Positions 1 to 7,013 of a stretch of DNA of 10,717 bases are shown piece after piece. The translations under genes and the position numbers were made by a program. The stretch lies in assembly GCA_964468725.1 (NCBI GenBank), contig CAYXVU010000209.1, positions 1 to 10,717 of the forward strand, in the 5' to 3' direction. Under the pieces are notes generated by a model. That model saw only the letters and a program-made list of their open reading frames with translations, searched no databases and was not told where the DNA came from. Source of the stretch: CAYXVU01 sp964468725. GTDB taxonomy: Bacteria > Acidobacteriota > Blastocatellia > UBA7656. How positions within the stretch are numbered: the stretch's first letter is position 1; every line of letters starts with the position of its first letter.

Positions 1-1120
1 GTTCGCCCCACTTCATGAATGCGCGAATAGCTGTGGGAGCGGTGTAGAAGATGTTGACTTTATGGCGCTCAATCATTTGCCAAAACCGGTCGGGAGCCGG
101 ATGATTCGGAGCCCCTTCATACATCACAGCCGTCGCCCCGTTTTGCAACGGACCATAAACGATGTAGCTATGTCCAGTCACCCATCCGATGTCTGCCGTA
201 CACCAGTAAACATCTTCGTCTTTCAGATCGAAGACCCACTTCGCTGTGATATAGGTCGCCACTGAATAACCGCCAGTCGAGTGCAGCACGCCCTTGGGTT
301 TTCCGGTGCTGCCTGACGTGTACAGGATTAAGAGCGGATGTTCGCTATCGAGAGCTTCGGCTGGGAAATGATCGGAGGCGTTGGCCATCAATTCGTGCCA
401 CCAATGGTCGCGCCCCCACTGCATATGAACGTCGCTGCCTGTGCGTTTGAAGACCATCACGCTTTTGATGGTTGGGCAAGAGGGCAGGGCTTCATCTAGA
501 GTAGCTTTGAGAGCAATCTCCGCACCGCGTCGGTATGCGCCGTCTTGAGTGATGACGGCGACAGCTTCGGCATCGTTGATGCGATCTACGAGAGCATTAG
601 CCGAGAAGCCGCCGAAGATAACCGAATGCGTCGCGCCGATACGGGCACAGGCGAGCATGGCGATAGCCAGTTCGGGAGTCATTCCCATGTAAATGGCTAC
701 GCGGTCGCCTTGGCTCACGCCGAGCGAGCGCAAGACGTTGGCGAACTTCGAAACTTCCGACAGCAGTTGTTGGTAGGTGAGGGTGCGAACTTCGCCGGGT
801 TCGCCTTCCCAGATGAGCGCCGCTTTATTTCTACGCCAAGTCGCAACATGCCGATCCAAACAGTTGTAAGAGAGGTTGATCTGTCCGCCGACAAACCACT
901 TCGCCCATGGAGCGTCCCATTCGAGAACTGTATCCCAGGGGCGGAACCAATGGAGTTGACTAGCGATTTCGCTCCAAAAGGCTTGCGGGTCGTTGGCGGC
1001 GGATTGATAGAGGCGTTCGTACTCGTCGGGACTGCCGATATGTGCGGACTGGCGGAAGTCGCTCGCCGGTTCGAAGACTCGATGTTCCTTCAAAATCGAG
1101 TCAATGTTCGCCTGAGACAT
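1..1120 (-). CDS. acs: Acetyl-CoA synthetase (AMP-forming), N-terminal part, cut by the window edge
   Basis: This enzyme activates acetate to acetyl-CoA through acetyl-AMP in the cytoplasm. About 373 codons are visible, against about 650 for the usual full length, and the frame is still open at base 1. The first residues (MSQANIDSILKEH), the ACS N-terminal segment and the CLDRH motif near residue 95 match the family. The phosphate-binding loop YTSGSTGKPKG lies at residues 267-277, and CTADIGWVTGHSY at about 307-319, followed by YTAPTAIRAF. The C-terminal lid with the regulatory acetylated lysine lies outside the window. The ATG at 1120-1118 is chosen because GAGGAGG sits about 5 nt upstream. 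A separate promoter lies at 1153-1181. It follows the TPR gene on the same strand after 146 nt, but that promoter makes it independent. Propionyl-CoA synthetase is a less likely alternative, because the sequence follows Acs closely. Confidence 0.96.
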   Translation of the reverse strand, partial: MSQANIDSILKEHRVFEPASDFRQSAHIGSPDEYERLYQSAANDPQAFWSEIASQLHWFRPWDTVLEWDAPWAKWFVGGQINLSYNCLDRHVATWRRNKAALIWEGEPGEVRTLTYQQLLSEVSKFANVLRSLGVSQGDRVAIYMGMTPELAIAMLACARIGATHSVIFGGFSANALVDRINDAEAVAVITQDGAYRRGAEIALKATLDEALPSCPTIKSVMVFKRTGSDVHMQWGRDHWWHELMANASDHFPAEALDSEHPLLILYTSGSTGKPKGVLHSTGGYSVATYITAKWVFDLKDEDVYWCTADIGWVTGHSYIVYGPLQNGATAVMYEGAPNHPAPDRFWQMIERHKVNIFYTAPTAIRAFMKWGE

Positions 1121-1152
1121 GCAACCCTCCTCAATCTGTTATTAGGAGAAGC

Positions 1153-1181
1153 ACTATACACAATGGTCGTCCGAGTCTCAA
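1153..1181 (-). promoter_or_regulatory. Sigma-70-type promoter of acs
   Basis: Read on the minus strand, TTGAGA (1181-1176) is followed by a 17-nt spacer and TATAGT (1158-1153). Each hexamer matches the consensus at five of six positions. The predicted start is near 1146, giving a leader of about 25 nt that carries the GAGGAGG ribosome binding site. No operator is obvious. Confidence 0.65.
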
Positions 1182-1266
1182 CGATGACGAGAATTGCGAT
1201 CAGGGATGCGCTGTCGAGCGCCAGCCTCCAACCGGCGCACAATGACCGGAAGTGGCCCATTCAGGG

Positions 1267-3018
1267 TTAGTTATTGCCGTTTTGACCGGACGAACATTTC
1301 TGCTCAACCAGGCGTTTGAGTGCCTGTGCGTCTTGATCTCCAATGTCCGATTGCAGCGCTTTGTTGAGGTAGTTTTGCGCGTTTGCACAGTCATTCTTCA
1401 GCACATAGATACGCCCGAGCAAGACATGTGAAGCCGTGAGTTTCGGATTCCAGAAGACCGAAGCCTTTAAGGCGTTGATGGCTCTGTCAAAATCGCCCCG
1501 CCGTTCATAGACACGACCGGTCAACAAATGGGCTTCGTAATTTTGAGGCTCGTTCCTGAGCAGCTTGCCCAAAATCACCAATGCCTCTTCGTCGCGGCCA
1601 GCAAAAAAGGCTTTGCGTGCGCCCTCCAATGTGACATCCGCAACCTGAGTTTGCGACGGCGCAGCGGTCTGGGCGTTGACCCGCTCATCTTGATCGCGTT
1701 TGTAGCGATAGTAATTCGCTTTACTGAAAGTCGTCTTGGTGCGCCCGACCATCGGAATGCCTTTCGTCTCCCATTGTGCGAAGGTGGCGAGCAACTTTTT
1801 GGCCTGATCGGAAGCCTGCGTTGCGTCGGCCTGGTCGCCGCTAAAGGCCAACGCTTTGCTGAGAAGATACTGCGCTTCGCCATCGGACGGTCGCCGTTCG
1901 AGTTCTTGTTTGAGAGCTGTAATCGCGCTGCCATACTCTTTCGCCAAAAAGTAGGCATAACCGAGATTGAAGAGCGTATCCGTATCACGGGGAGCCGCAT
2001 CGGATGCCGGTTTGAGATGATTGACGGCGTCGGCATAGAGCTTCTGTTTGATGAGCATCACGCCGATATTGTTATAGACCTCAAAAAGCGGCAGAGAAGT
2101 CGCCAACTTGCGTTGCAACTCCAACGCTTTCGCGGTGTCGCCGAGGGCATCGGTGGCAACACCGAGATAGAACTGCGCTTCATCATAACGCGGGAATTTG
2201 TCATCAATCAGCGCCAGATGTTTCGCCGCTTCTTGATATTCACCAGCTTCGTAGCGCAGGCGAGCCAATTCGAAGACGGCGGACAGATAATGGCGAGTGG
2301 TCTTTTGGTTGTATTCTTTGATCGCGCGCTCCAGAAAGGCAATTTTGGCATCGCGGTCGAGCGTCAACGTCCCTTTGATAAAGTTTTCAAAGGCGCCAAT
2401 TGGGGCTTGGGTCGCTTGCGTAACCAAAAGATCGCGGGAGAAAGGCAACGCCTGATTCTGCTTGTAAAGAATCTCATAGGCCAGATTGCCTTGCAGCTTT
2501 TGCACCTCCAACAAGTCGCCGCCCATATTGAATTCGCCAAGTAGCCGACCTTCGCGGATATTGATGATGCGCGCGTTGACGTTGATCGTGCGTTCGACCT
2601 TCTTCTCTTGCGAATTGGCTGGCTCTGCAAGGTTGACCTCTGACGGATCGGGCTTTTTATCCGGTTCGCGCTCATCATTGATCCGGTAAGAGCCGAGCAC
2701 GACGAGCGTTGCTCCGGCGCGTTCCGCAATTTTAATCATAGTCGCGCGCGTCAAAATCGCCGTCGGTGGCAACCCCTCTTGTTTGTAAGATACATTGCGC
2801 TCCTCAGAACGAATGGCGACCAGCCCGGGTTTGTCTAGGAGTTCGGCCAGCAGAGAAGCAAAACCTTCACCAAGCCAGTTGTACTCCGGCTTGGCCGATA
2901 AGTTTTCAAACGGCATGACGACCAGCGTCTCGGAAGCTGTCCCCGTAGCCTGTGCCGGTTTGGGTAGCGACGTGATAAGCAATAGGGTAAAGCATAGAAA
3001 AATGATTCGTTTAAACAT
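1267..3018 (-). CDS. Exported TPR protein with N-terminal CsgG/TolB-like domain
   Basis: The 583-residue protein starts with a signal peptide (MFKRIIFLCFTLLLIT, probable cleavage after PAQA at residue 24). Residues about 31-190 resemble the CsgG/FlgO/TolB N-terminal fold: VVMPFENLSAKPEYNWLGEG, then a helix and strand pattern ending in a VLGSYR strand. Residues 208-235 hold the A-x-E-x-(F/Y)-(I/L)-x-G segment that often leads into tetratricopeptide repeats. TPR-like units follow at about 243-275, 280-312, 314-342, 346-378, 380-410 and, after a linker, 465-560. It is likely periplasmic and likely a scaffold; the partner is unknown. An in-frame TTG two codons upstream is also possible, but ATG at 3018 is preferred. 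There is no clear Shine-Dalgarno sequence; a TATAAT ends 8 nt before the ATG. Two cysteines near the C-terminus (NDCANAQ, QKCSSG) could form a disulfide. Confidence 0.85.
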   Translation of the reverse strand: MFKRIIFLCFTLLLITSLPKPAQATGTASETLVVMPFENLSAKPEYNWLGEGFASLLAELLDKPGLVAIRSEERNVSYKQEGLPPTAILTRATMIKIAERAGATLVVLGSYRINDEREPDKKPDPSEVNLAEPANSQEKKVERTINVNARIINIREGRLLGEFNMGGDLLEVQKLQGNLAYEILYKQNQALPFSRDLLVTQATQAPIGAFENFIKGTLTLDRDAKIAFLERAIKEYNQKTTRHYLSAVFELARLRYEAGEYQEAAKHLALIDDKFPRYDEAQFYLGVATDALGDTAKALELQRKLATSLPLFEVYNNIGVMLIKQKLYADAVNHLKPASDAAPRDTDTLFNLGYAYFLAKEYGSAITALKQELERRPSDGEAQYLLSKALAFSGDQADATQASDQAKKLLATFAQWETKGIPMVGRTKTTFSKANYYRYKRDQDERVNAQTAAPSQTQVADVTLEGARKAFFAGRDEEALVILGKLLRNEPQNYEAHLLTGRVYERRGDFDRAINALKASVFWNPKLTASHVLLGRIYVLKNDCANAQNYLNKALQSDIGDQDAQALKRLVEQKCSSGQNGNN

Positions 3019-3026
3019 CGCCAAAA

Positions 3027-3032
3027 ATTATA
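3027..3032 (-). promoter_or_regulatory. Candidate -10 element, leaderless start of the TPR gene
   Basis: A perfect TATAAT on the minus strand ends 8 nt before the ATG at 3018. A start site 6-9 nt after the element would fall on or next to the ATG, giving a leaderless or almost leaderless mRNA. That agrees with the missing Shine-Dalgarno sequence. No good -35 hexamer is seen at 16-18 nt spacing; that position falls in the adjacent hairpin repeat. Confidence 0.4.
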
Positions 3033-3037
3033 GGCCA

Positions 3038-3060
3038 GCAGATGAAAATCTGCACGCTAC
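3038..3060. repeat. REP-like short palindrome, GCAGAT-GAAA-ATCTGC
   Basis: A 6-bp perfect stem (3038-3043 with 3048-3053) has a GAAA loop and is followed by ACGCTAC. From memory, palindromes of the form GCAGA-nnnn-TCTGC flanked by GTAGCG/CGCTAC occur as dispersed intergenic elements in several acidobacterial and verrucomicrobial genomes. Only one copy is in this window, so the repeat status is an inference. Confidence 0.4.
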
Positions 3061-3343
3061 GAAGCACCATCCACGCGCAGCTTGCGAGCCCCAACCACTT
3101 GACAGCAGTGCCAGGCAACGCGTGACGCTGGCTCGCGCCGCGCCATTCTCCGCCGTTCGCTTAATACAGTCGGCTTACGAGATGGCGATGACGCCGCCAC
3201 CCTTGCCGGTCGCTTCCGCATTGCTGTTACCGCTTAGCCTTAACTTGCTTGCCGACCCGCAAACCGGGCAAGCACCTCTCTATGGCATTTTTCAGGAGCT
3301 CGTTTCGCTTTAACTGCCGCTGTTCTGGCCTAAGCAACCTCCG

Positions 3344-4600
3344 TTACTTCAGATCAATAGCCACTAGCGTCTTGCGATCACGCAGGTAGAGTTTTGTGCC
3401 TGCCATCGTCGGAGGCGTCCACGAAGTTTTGCTGAGGACTTGCGCTCGGGACTGAATGGTTAGCCCTTCGGGGGTCGGGATTGCGAGCAACAGTTCGCCA
3501 TCTTCGTTGAGCATGATGAAGCGGCCATCGGCATAGAGAAAATTCACTTTGCCCGCAACTCGATCTTGCCATACCACCTCGCCGCTCGTTGCCTTTACAG
3601 CCATAAAAGAGACCTGGCTAAAATCGCCGCTTGGAGCATAGATGGTATCGCCAATGCGGATCGCATTCCCGACATGAACGCGCAGTTGTTTTTGAAACCA
3701 GACCTCTTCAACCTTGGTCTGCTTGCCATTGCGGGTCAAACGTAAGGCCCGACTGCCGCTATCGTAAGCGGATGAGCAGAAGAGCAGGTTATCTGCTCCC
3801 CAAATCGGCGTACTGACATTGGTCTTGGTACGGTTTTTATGCGGATGGCTCCACAATAGGTCGCCGGTATTCGGGTCAATGCCGATGATATCATCTTCCA
3901 TTATCACCACACACTGCTCTTGCCCGTCCACCTTGATTAAGATGGGAGAGGCATAAGAGATTTTAAAATCGAGCTTCTTCCACACCACCGCGCCAGTCTG
4001 TTGATGAAAGGCCATGATCGAACCGCCCGATGCGCCAACTGGGACGATGACCGTGTTTTTATAAGCCAGCGGACTAGCCGAGTAGTATTCGTCCTGCACA
4101 TGCCCATGGAGTTCGTTGTACAAGTCATGCGACCAAACGACCTTTCCTGTCCGCTTATCCAAACAGTGAAATTTGCCGGTCGCGCCTGCTGTATAGATCA
4201 AATTTCCAACAATAAGCGGCGTGGCTCGCGGCCCGGGCGCGCGCGACATGTTGACGGTGATCGGCGCCTGATATGCGTACTCCCACACGGACTTGCCGGT
4301 GGCCGAATCCATAGCAATGACGACTTCTTGCTCGCCACGCTGATACAAGGTATAGAGGCGTTGTCTTTCTGCGGCTACGGAGGAATAGCCTTCGCCAAGT
4401 TCACGTTTCCAAATCGGTCTTGGTCCGCTGGTTGGCCACGCTGACGCCAAACCTTTGATTTCCACTGTGAAGTTGCGATGGGGGCCGCCCCACTGCGTCC
4501 ATTCATTCGATTGTGCAGAGACTACGTCATTGATGGCAAAGAAGCACAAGAGGAAAAGTCCCATTAGCCAGGCGAACCGGGCGTATCGTTGAATTTTCAT
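3344..4600 (-). CDS. Secreted PQQ-like beta-propeller repeat protein
   Basis: The 418-residue protein has a signal peptide (cleavage probably after VSA, residue 29), so it acts in the periplasm or outside the cell. It then has at least five PQQ-type propeller blades. Their D-x-x-TG-x-x-x-W cores are visible as AMDSATGKSVW (ends at W106), CLDKRTGKVVW (W156), FHQQTGAVVW (W207), IDPNTGDLLW (W250) and VKATSGEVVW (W344). The opening WTQWGGPHRNF resembles the start of many acidobacterial and planctomycete propeller proteins. I see no dehydrogenase catalytic motifs or haem site, so it is likely a non-enzymatic or BamB-like propeller rather than a quinoprotein dehydrogenase. The substrate is unknown. 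ATG at 4600 is preferred over the overlapping GTG at 4603, because AGGAAAGGA then lies at a suitable distance (about 5 nt). Confidence 0.88.
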   Translation of the reverse strand: MKIQRYARFAWLMGLFLLCFFAINDVVSAQSNEWTQWGGPHRNFTVEIKGLASAWPTSGPRPIWKRELGEGYSSVAAERQRLYTLYQRGEQEVVIAMDSATGKSVWEYAYQAPITVNMSRAPGPRATPLIVGNLIYTAGATGKFHCLDKRTGKVVWSHDLYNELHGHVQDEYYSASPLAYKNTVIVPVGASGGSIMAFHQQTGAVVWKKLDFKISYASPILIKVDGQEQCVVIMEDDIIGIDPNTGDLLWSHPHKNRTKTNVSTPIWGADNLLFCSSAYDSGSRALRLTRNGKQTKVEEVWFQKQLRVHVGNAIRIGDTIYAPSGDFSQVSFMAVKATSGEVVWQDRVAGKVNFLYADGRFIMLNEDGELLLAIPTPEGLTIQSRAQVLSKTSWTPPTMAGTKLYLRDRKTLVAIDLK

Positions 4601-4603
4601 CAC

Positions 4604-4925
4604 AATCCTTTCCTAAAGAGCAGTAAGTTGGGGTCGTTTACCGTTCCCCTTTGACATCTGTGCGAGGCGATTCCTGATTGCTGATTTCCGTTGAGGCGAC
4701 CGCGCAATCTTTTCGCTGTACGGAAGTTGTGTATAGAGGTTCCCGTTATTTCTCGTCCACTGGTGTTTACAGTAGAACGAACTCGAGTTGGGAATGTGTG
4801 TAAAAAGATGTAAAGGGAGAGGGTACCTTCATCGTGAGCGCACAATAAACTATTAAAAGGCCAAATAGACGGGCACTGAGAGGATCAGCAACTGGTTTGC
4901 CATTTTGTTTGATCTGATAAAACAG
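4604..4925. other. Intergenic region upstream of the propeller gene
   Basis: This stretch of about 320 nt has no supported gene. An 81-codon minus-strand frame (4845-4600) begins with TTG, lacks a ribosome binding site, has no recognisable content and ends over the propeller start, so I regard it as chance. The propeller promoter should lie here. The best candidate I see is weak: TGGACG and TATACA on the minus strand, 18 nt apart, about 120 nt before the gene. No riboswitch-like fold is evident by eye. Confidence 0.35.
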
Positions 4926-4960
4926 AACCAGCCCGAAAGTCTTACCCTTTGGGCTGGTTG
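4917..4960 (-). terminator. Probable intrinsic terminator of tRNA-Glu
   Basis: On the minus strand AACCAGCCC pairs perfectly with GGGCTGGTT (4959-4951 with 4934-4926). The stem can extend inward with AAAG/CTTT past one bulged base. It is followed by CTGTTTTATC, a short and imperfect T-run. It begins 23 nt after the tRNA 3' end. The plus strand has no T-run after it. Confidence 0.65.
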
Positions 4961-4981
4961 TCCCTAGCAGAAAGTAAAAGA

Positions 4982-5054
4982 TGACTCGTACGGGATTTGA
5001 ACCCGTGTTGCCGCCGTGAAAGGGCGGTGTCCTAGGCCCCTAGACGAACGAGTC
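4982..5054 (-). tRNA. tRNA-Glu (anticodon TTC)
   Basis: The 73-nt sequence folds as a full cloverleaf. The acceptor stem is GACTCGT/ACGAGTC and the D arm starts GTCT. The anticodon stem CCGCC/GGCGG encloses loop CTTTCAC, so the anticodon TTC reads GAA and GAG. The T arm is ACGGG-TTCAAAT-CCCGT. The discriminator base is A and the CCA end is not encoded. It decodes glutamate, and in bacteria with the C5 pathway charged tRNA-Glu also feeds tetrapyrrole synthesis. It sits between two hairpins: a terminator-like one 7 nt upstream and one 23 nt downstream. Confidence 0.97.
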
Positions 5055-5061
5055 AATTGTC

Positions 5062-5101
5062 AAAAAACTGAGCCAAACTGTGTGCTACCAGCTTGGCTCA
5101 G
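5062..5101 (-). terminator. Terminator-like hairpin between the promoter and tRNA-Glu
   Basis: As minus-strand RNA, CUGAGCCAAGCUG pairs with CAGUUUGGCUCAG over 13 bp with a loop GUAGCACA, followed at once by UUUUUU (5067-5062). One pair is G-U on the minus strand but would be A-C on the plus strand, which shows the direction in which it works. It looks like a strong intrinsic terminator, yet no minus-strand gene lies before it and the tRNA starts 7 nt after the T-run. It could be an attenuator, the end of a tiny RNA, or a processing element. Confidence 0.7.
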
Positions 5102-5108
5102 ATGCCAC

Positions 5109-5137
5109 ATAGTAGCGAAGTGCCTTTGAGTTGGCAA
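5109..5137 (-). promoter_or_regulatory. Candidate promoter of the tRNA-Glu transcript
   Basis: On the minus strand TTGCCA (5137-5132) is followed by exactly 17 nt and TACTAT (5114-5109). The -35 matches the consensus at five of six bases; the -10 matches at four, including the key T-A and final T. The start would fall near 5102, immediately before the terminator-like hairpin. No other promoter fits in the 7 nt between that hairpin and the tRNA. Confidence 0.5.
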
Positions 5138-5182
5138 GGTGCGAAAACAATTTTCCGGCTGGGTTTGTACAAGAGAATGTCA

Positions 5183-5211
5183 TTGACCGAAACCGATCCG
5201 GCTGTTATCAA
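5183..5211 (+). promoter_or_regulatory. Candidate promoter of the hydrolase gene
   Basis: TTGACC (5183-5188), a 17-nt spacer and TATCAA (5206-5211) predict a start near 5218 and a leader of about 57 nt. The -35 matches the consensus at five of six positions and the -10 at four. It is divergent from the tRNA promoter about 45 nt away. Confidence 0.45.
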
Positions 5212-5274
5212 TTTCTCTGTCGGTTCTGCGACTATTTCGAAAGGTCAATCCATCATTACGATAAGGTTCTCAAG

Positions 5275-6930
5275 ATGTCTAAATTGATTGCCTGTAGGGT
5301 TGCCATCGCCCTACTGTTTGCCTTGTCTCTATGGGGAAACCAAACCGCGCAGGCCAATTGGTTGGTAGAAACCTCAACGCACTTTATTGAGGTTCCGGCC
5401 AGTGCGGGGGCGCAAACGCCAACCATTCGCTTGGCTGCTACTCTTTATGAACCACGATTTCTCCCGGCTGCACCTGCGGTCATCTATATTCATGGATGGG
5501 GCGGACGACGGTTGACCGACTCCGATAACCTCGCTTCGACCATTGCGGCTGCCGGATATGTTGTTCTCTCTTACACGGCGCGCGGTTTTGGGGAAGGGGA
5601 GTCCGGTGGGCGCGTAACTCTGGCAGGCGCGGATGAACTGAGCGACCTTGATCATATTATTGATTGGTTGCTCAACGACCCGGCGCGCGTCATCAATCCG
5701 CGTGTGACCAAGATTGGCGTAGTCGGCGCTTCTTATGGAGGTGGTCATTCCTTTCAAATTGCCAATCATCCGCGGGTCAGCGCCGTTTGCCCGCTGGTCG
5801 GTTGGACTGATCTGGAACAAGCGCTGTATCCCAATGGGGCAATCAACTATCAAGTCGGACTTGGCCACTTCTACAGCGGCTTAGAAGGCCGACGCGGAGC
5901 CTATAACTATGACCGTCTGCAATTCGAAATGTTCGATGCGGCAGCCGAAGGCCGTCCCTTGTCTGAATGGGCGCGCGAGGCGCTGGCGGAACGTTCGATT
6001 GCCGAGCGCGATGCAAAGGGACAGACCATTTTGAAACCCGGACGCCAGCCGCAAGCCCCGATCTTCATCATTCAATCGTGGGATGACTACCTCTTTCCCG
6101 CGACGCAAGTTATGGATGTCTATTCACAGATTACGGCTCCCAAGCAACTCTATTTAGGGCGTTCGGGGCATCCTCCCGGAGGGCACAGTTATGAGGGCGA
6201 AGAGTTGTACATCGCTACGCAACTCATTCGTTGGTTCGATCACTTTTTGCGTGACATCGGCGGCAAAGATTCGAAGACGATTTCGAGCGCGCCTTCACCC
6301 TTTGGCTTTCAACTCTACAACACCGCAGCCTTCTCTCCGAACGCTGTGACGATGACGCCGCTTTACCTGAAAGCCAATGGCATCCTTTCTCCCAACAAAA
6401 AAGGGAAGAAGAGATCGGAAACGCTCGGTGGCACCTTTCGACCGGAACTCATTCGCCCATCCTATCAAGGTTCGGATGTTCCGAAAGAGAGCGAGATGAT
6501 GAGCGCCAAGGTGGAAGCTTCTGGTTTACTGCCACAACGACTGATCTATACGCTCCCGGCGTGGCGCTCGGAGACAGAGATTTTCGGAGCGAGTGAAATC
6601 ACTCTCTTTATCAGCAGCGCGACTTCTTCGACGGTGGACATCATTGTTCGGTTGTTTGATGTCGCGCCCGATGGGGCAGAGGCCGAAATCAGTGTGGGGG
6701 TGATGCGCGTCAGCGGATTGATGACCGATGAAATCCGGCGCGTGAGTTTTCGGGATTTTGGCGATCACTGGGTCTTTCGTCCCGGCCATGCATTGCGCGT
6801 GAAAATCTCCAACCTCGACTTTCCGGCTTTTCGCCCGCCCGGTGTGAATGACAACTTGCTTTCCCATCTTACCCTCCAGTACGGCAAAATCAGCCCTTCT
6901 GTCATTCACATCCCGATGCGAAAAAAGTAG
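5275..6930 (+). CDS. Exported S15/CocE-type alpha/beta hydrolase
   Basis: The 551-residue protein has a signal peptide (cleavage likely after TAQA, residue 27), so it acts outside the cytoplasm. The family is the X-Pro dipeptidyl-peptidase/CocE-NonD serine hydrolases, which cleave peptides or acyl esters. Visible features are the strand and oxyanion region YIHGWGG (H73), the nucleophile elbow GASYGG with S153, an acidic site in SWDDYLF (D270 or D271; D271 aligns with the CocE aspartate), and HPPGGHS with two candidate histidines, H299 and H304. A C-terminal jelly-roll like the S15 C-terminal domain begins around residue 400, with FGASEITLFISS near 437 and RPGHALRVKISNLDFPAF near the end. The ATG at 5275 starts the signal peptide, with AAGG about 8 nt upstream; the upstream in-frame extension has no ATG. 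Substrate cannot be told from sequence, and X-Pro specificity should not be assumed. Confidence 0.88.
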   Translation: MSKLIACRVAIALLFALSLWGNQTAQANWLVETSTHFIEVPASAGAQTPTIRLAATLYEPRFLPAAPAVIYIHGWGGRRLTDSDNLASTIAAAGYVVLSYTARGFGEGESGGRVTLAGADELSDLDHIIDWLLNDPARVINPRVTKIGVVGASYGGGHSFQIANHPRVSAVCPLVGWTDLEQALYPNGAINYQVGLGHFYSGLEGRRGAYNYDRLQFEMFDAAAEGRPLSEWAREALAERSIAERDAKGQTILKPGRQPQAPIFIIQSWDDYLFPATQVMDVYSQITAPKQLYLGRSGHPPGGHSYEGEELYIATQLIRWFDHFLRDIGGKDSKTISSAPSPFGFQLYNTAAFSPNAVTMTPLYLKANGILSPNKKGKKRSETLGGTFRPELIRPSYQGSDVPKESEMMSAKVEASGLLPQRLIYTLPAWRSETEIFGASEITLFISSATSSTVDIIVRLFDVAPDGAEAEISVGVMRVSGLMTDEIRRVSFRDFGDHWVFRPGHALRVKISNLDFPAFRPPGVNDNLLSHLTLQYGKISPSVIHIPMRKK

Positions 6931-7013
6931 TCGGGCTTGTTTGCTTGTGGGCGTTCGGTATATGGTATAGGCGCTGTAAGGGTTGCGAACATCATAATTG
7001 GCGAGGTGGTGTT

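Larger units (their letters stand above)
3019..3343. other. Structured intergenic spacer, no convincing gene
   Basis: This stretch of about 325 nt separates two minus-strand genes. Besides the GAAA-loop palindrome it holds an inverted repeat GCGAGCC/GGCTCGC (3084-3090 and 3130-3136). It also holds a hairpin TGCTTGCC/GGCAAGCA (3246-3253 and 3267-3274), which can rearrange so that CCCG pairs with CGGG. None is followed by a T-run in the direction of the flanking genes, so no intrinsic terminator for the propeller gene is evident. A plus-strand reading frame crosses the spacer but continues antisense inside the TPR gene and has no ribosome binding site; I do not call it. Confidence 0.5.

Noticed and set aside
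1208..1221. Hairpin GCGCT-GTCG-AGCGC between the TPR gene and acs
   Set aside because: The stem is only 5 bp and no T-run follows on the minus strand, so it is not a convincing terminator.
545..1270. Plus-strand open frame of 241 codons
   Set aside because: It is antisense to acs, whose motifs and start are clear, has no ribosome binding site and matches nothing.
1528..2544. Plus-strand open frame of 338 codons
   Set aside because: It is antisense to the TPR gene, which has a signal peptide and repeated TPR pattern; the antisense product shows no domain pattern.
2795..3313. Plus-strand frame through the spacer, including a hydrophobic 44-codon end starting at ATG 3182
   Set aside because: The tail looks a little like a signal sequence, but there is no ribosome binding site, most of the frame is antisense to the TPR gene and the rest lies in a hairpin-rich spacer.
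4651..4679. Perfect TTGACA on the plus strand in the spacer before tRNA-Glu
   Set aside because: The hexamer 17 nt downstream (CTGATT) is a poor -10 and there is no plus-strand gene to serve.
4600..4845. Minus-strand 81-codon frame overlapping the start of the propeller gene
   Set aside because: TTG start, no ribosome binding site, no recognisable composition; the overlap with the next start is probably chance.
5068..5101. The leader hairpin as a remnant of a second tRNA (its GCTGGTAGCAC resembles a D arm)
   Set aside because: No anticodon or T arm accompanies it, and the sequence is fully explained as a 13-bp hairpin.
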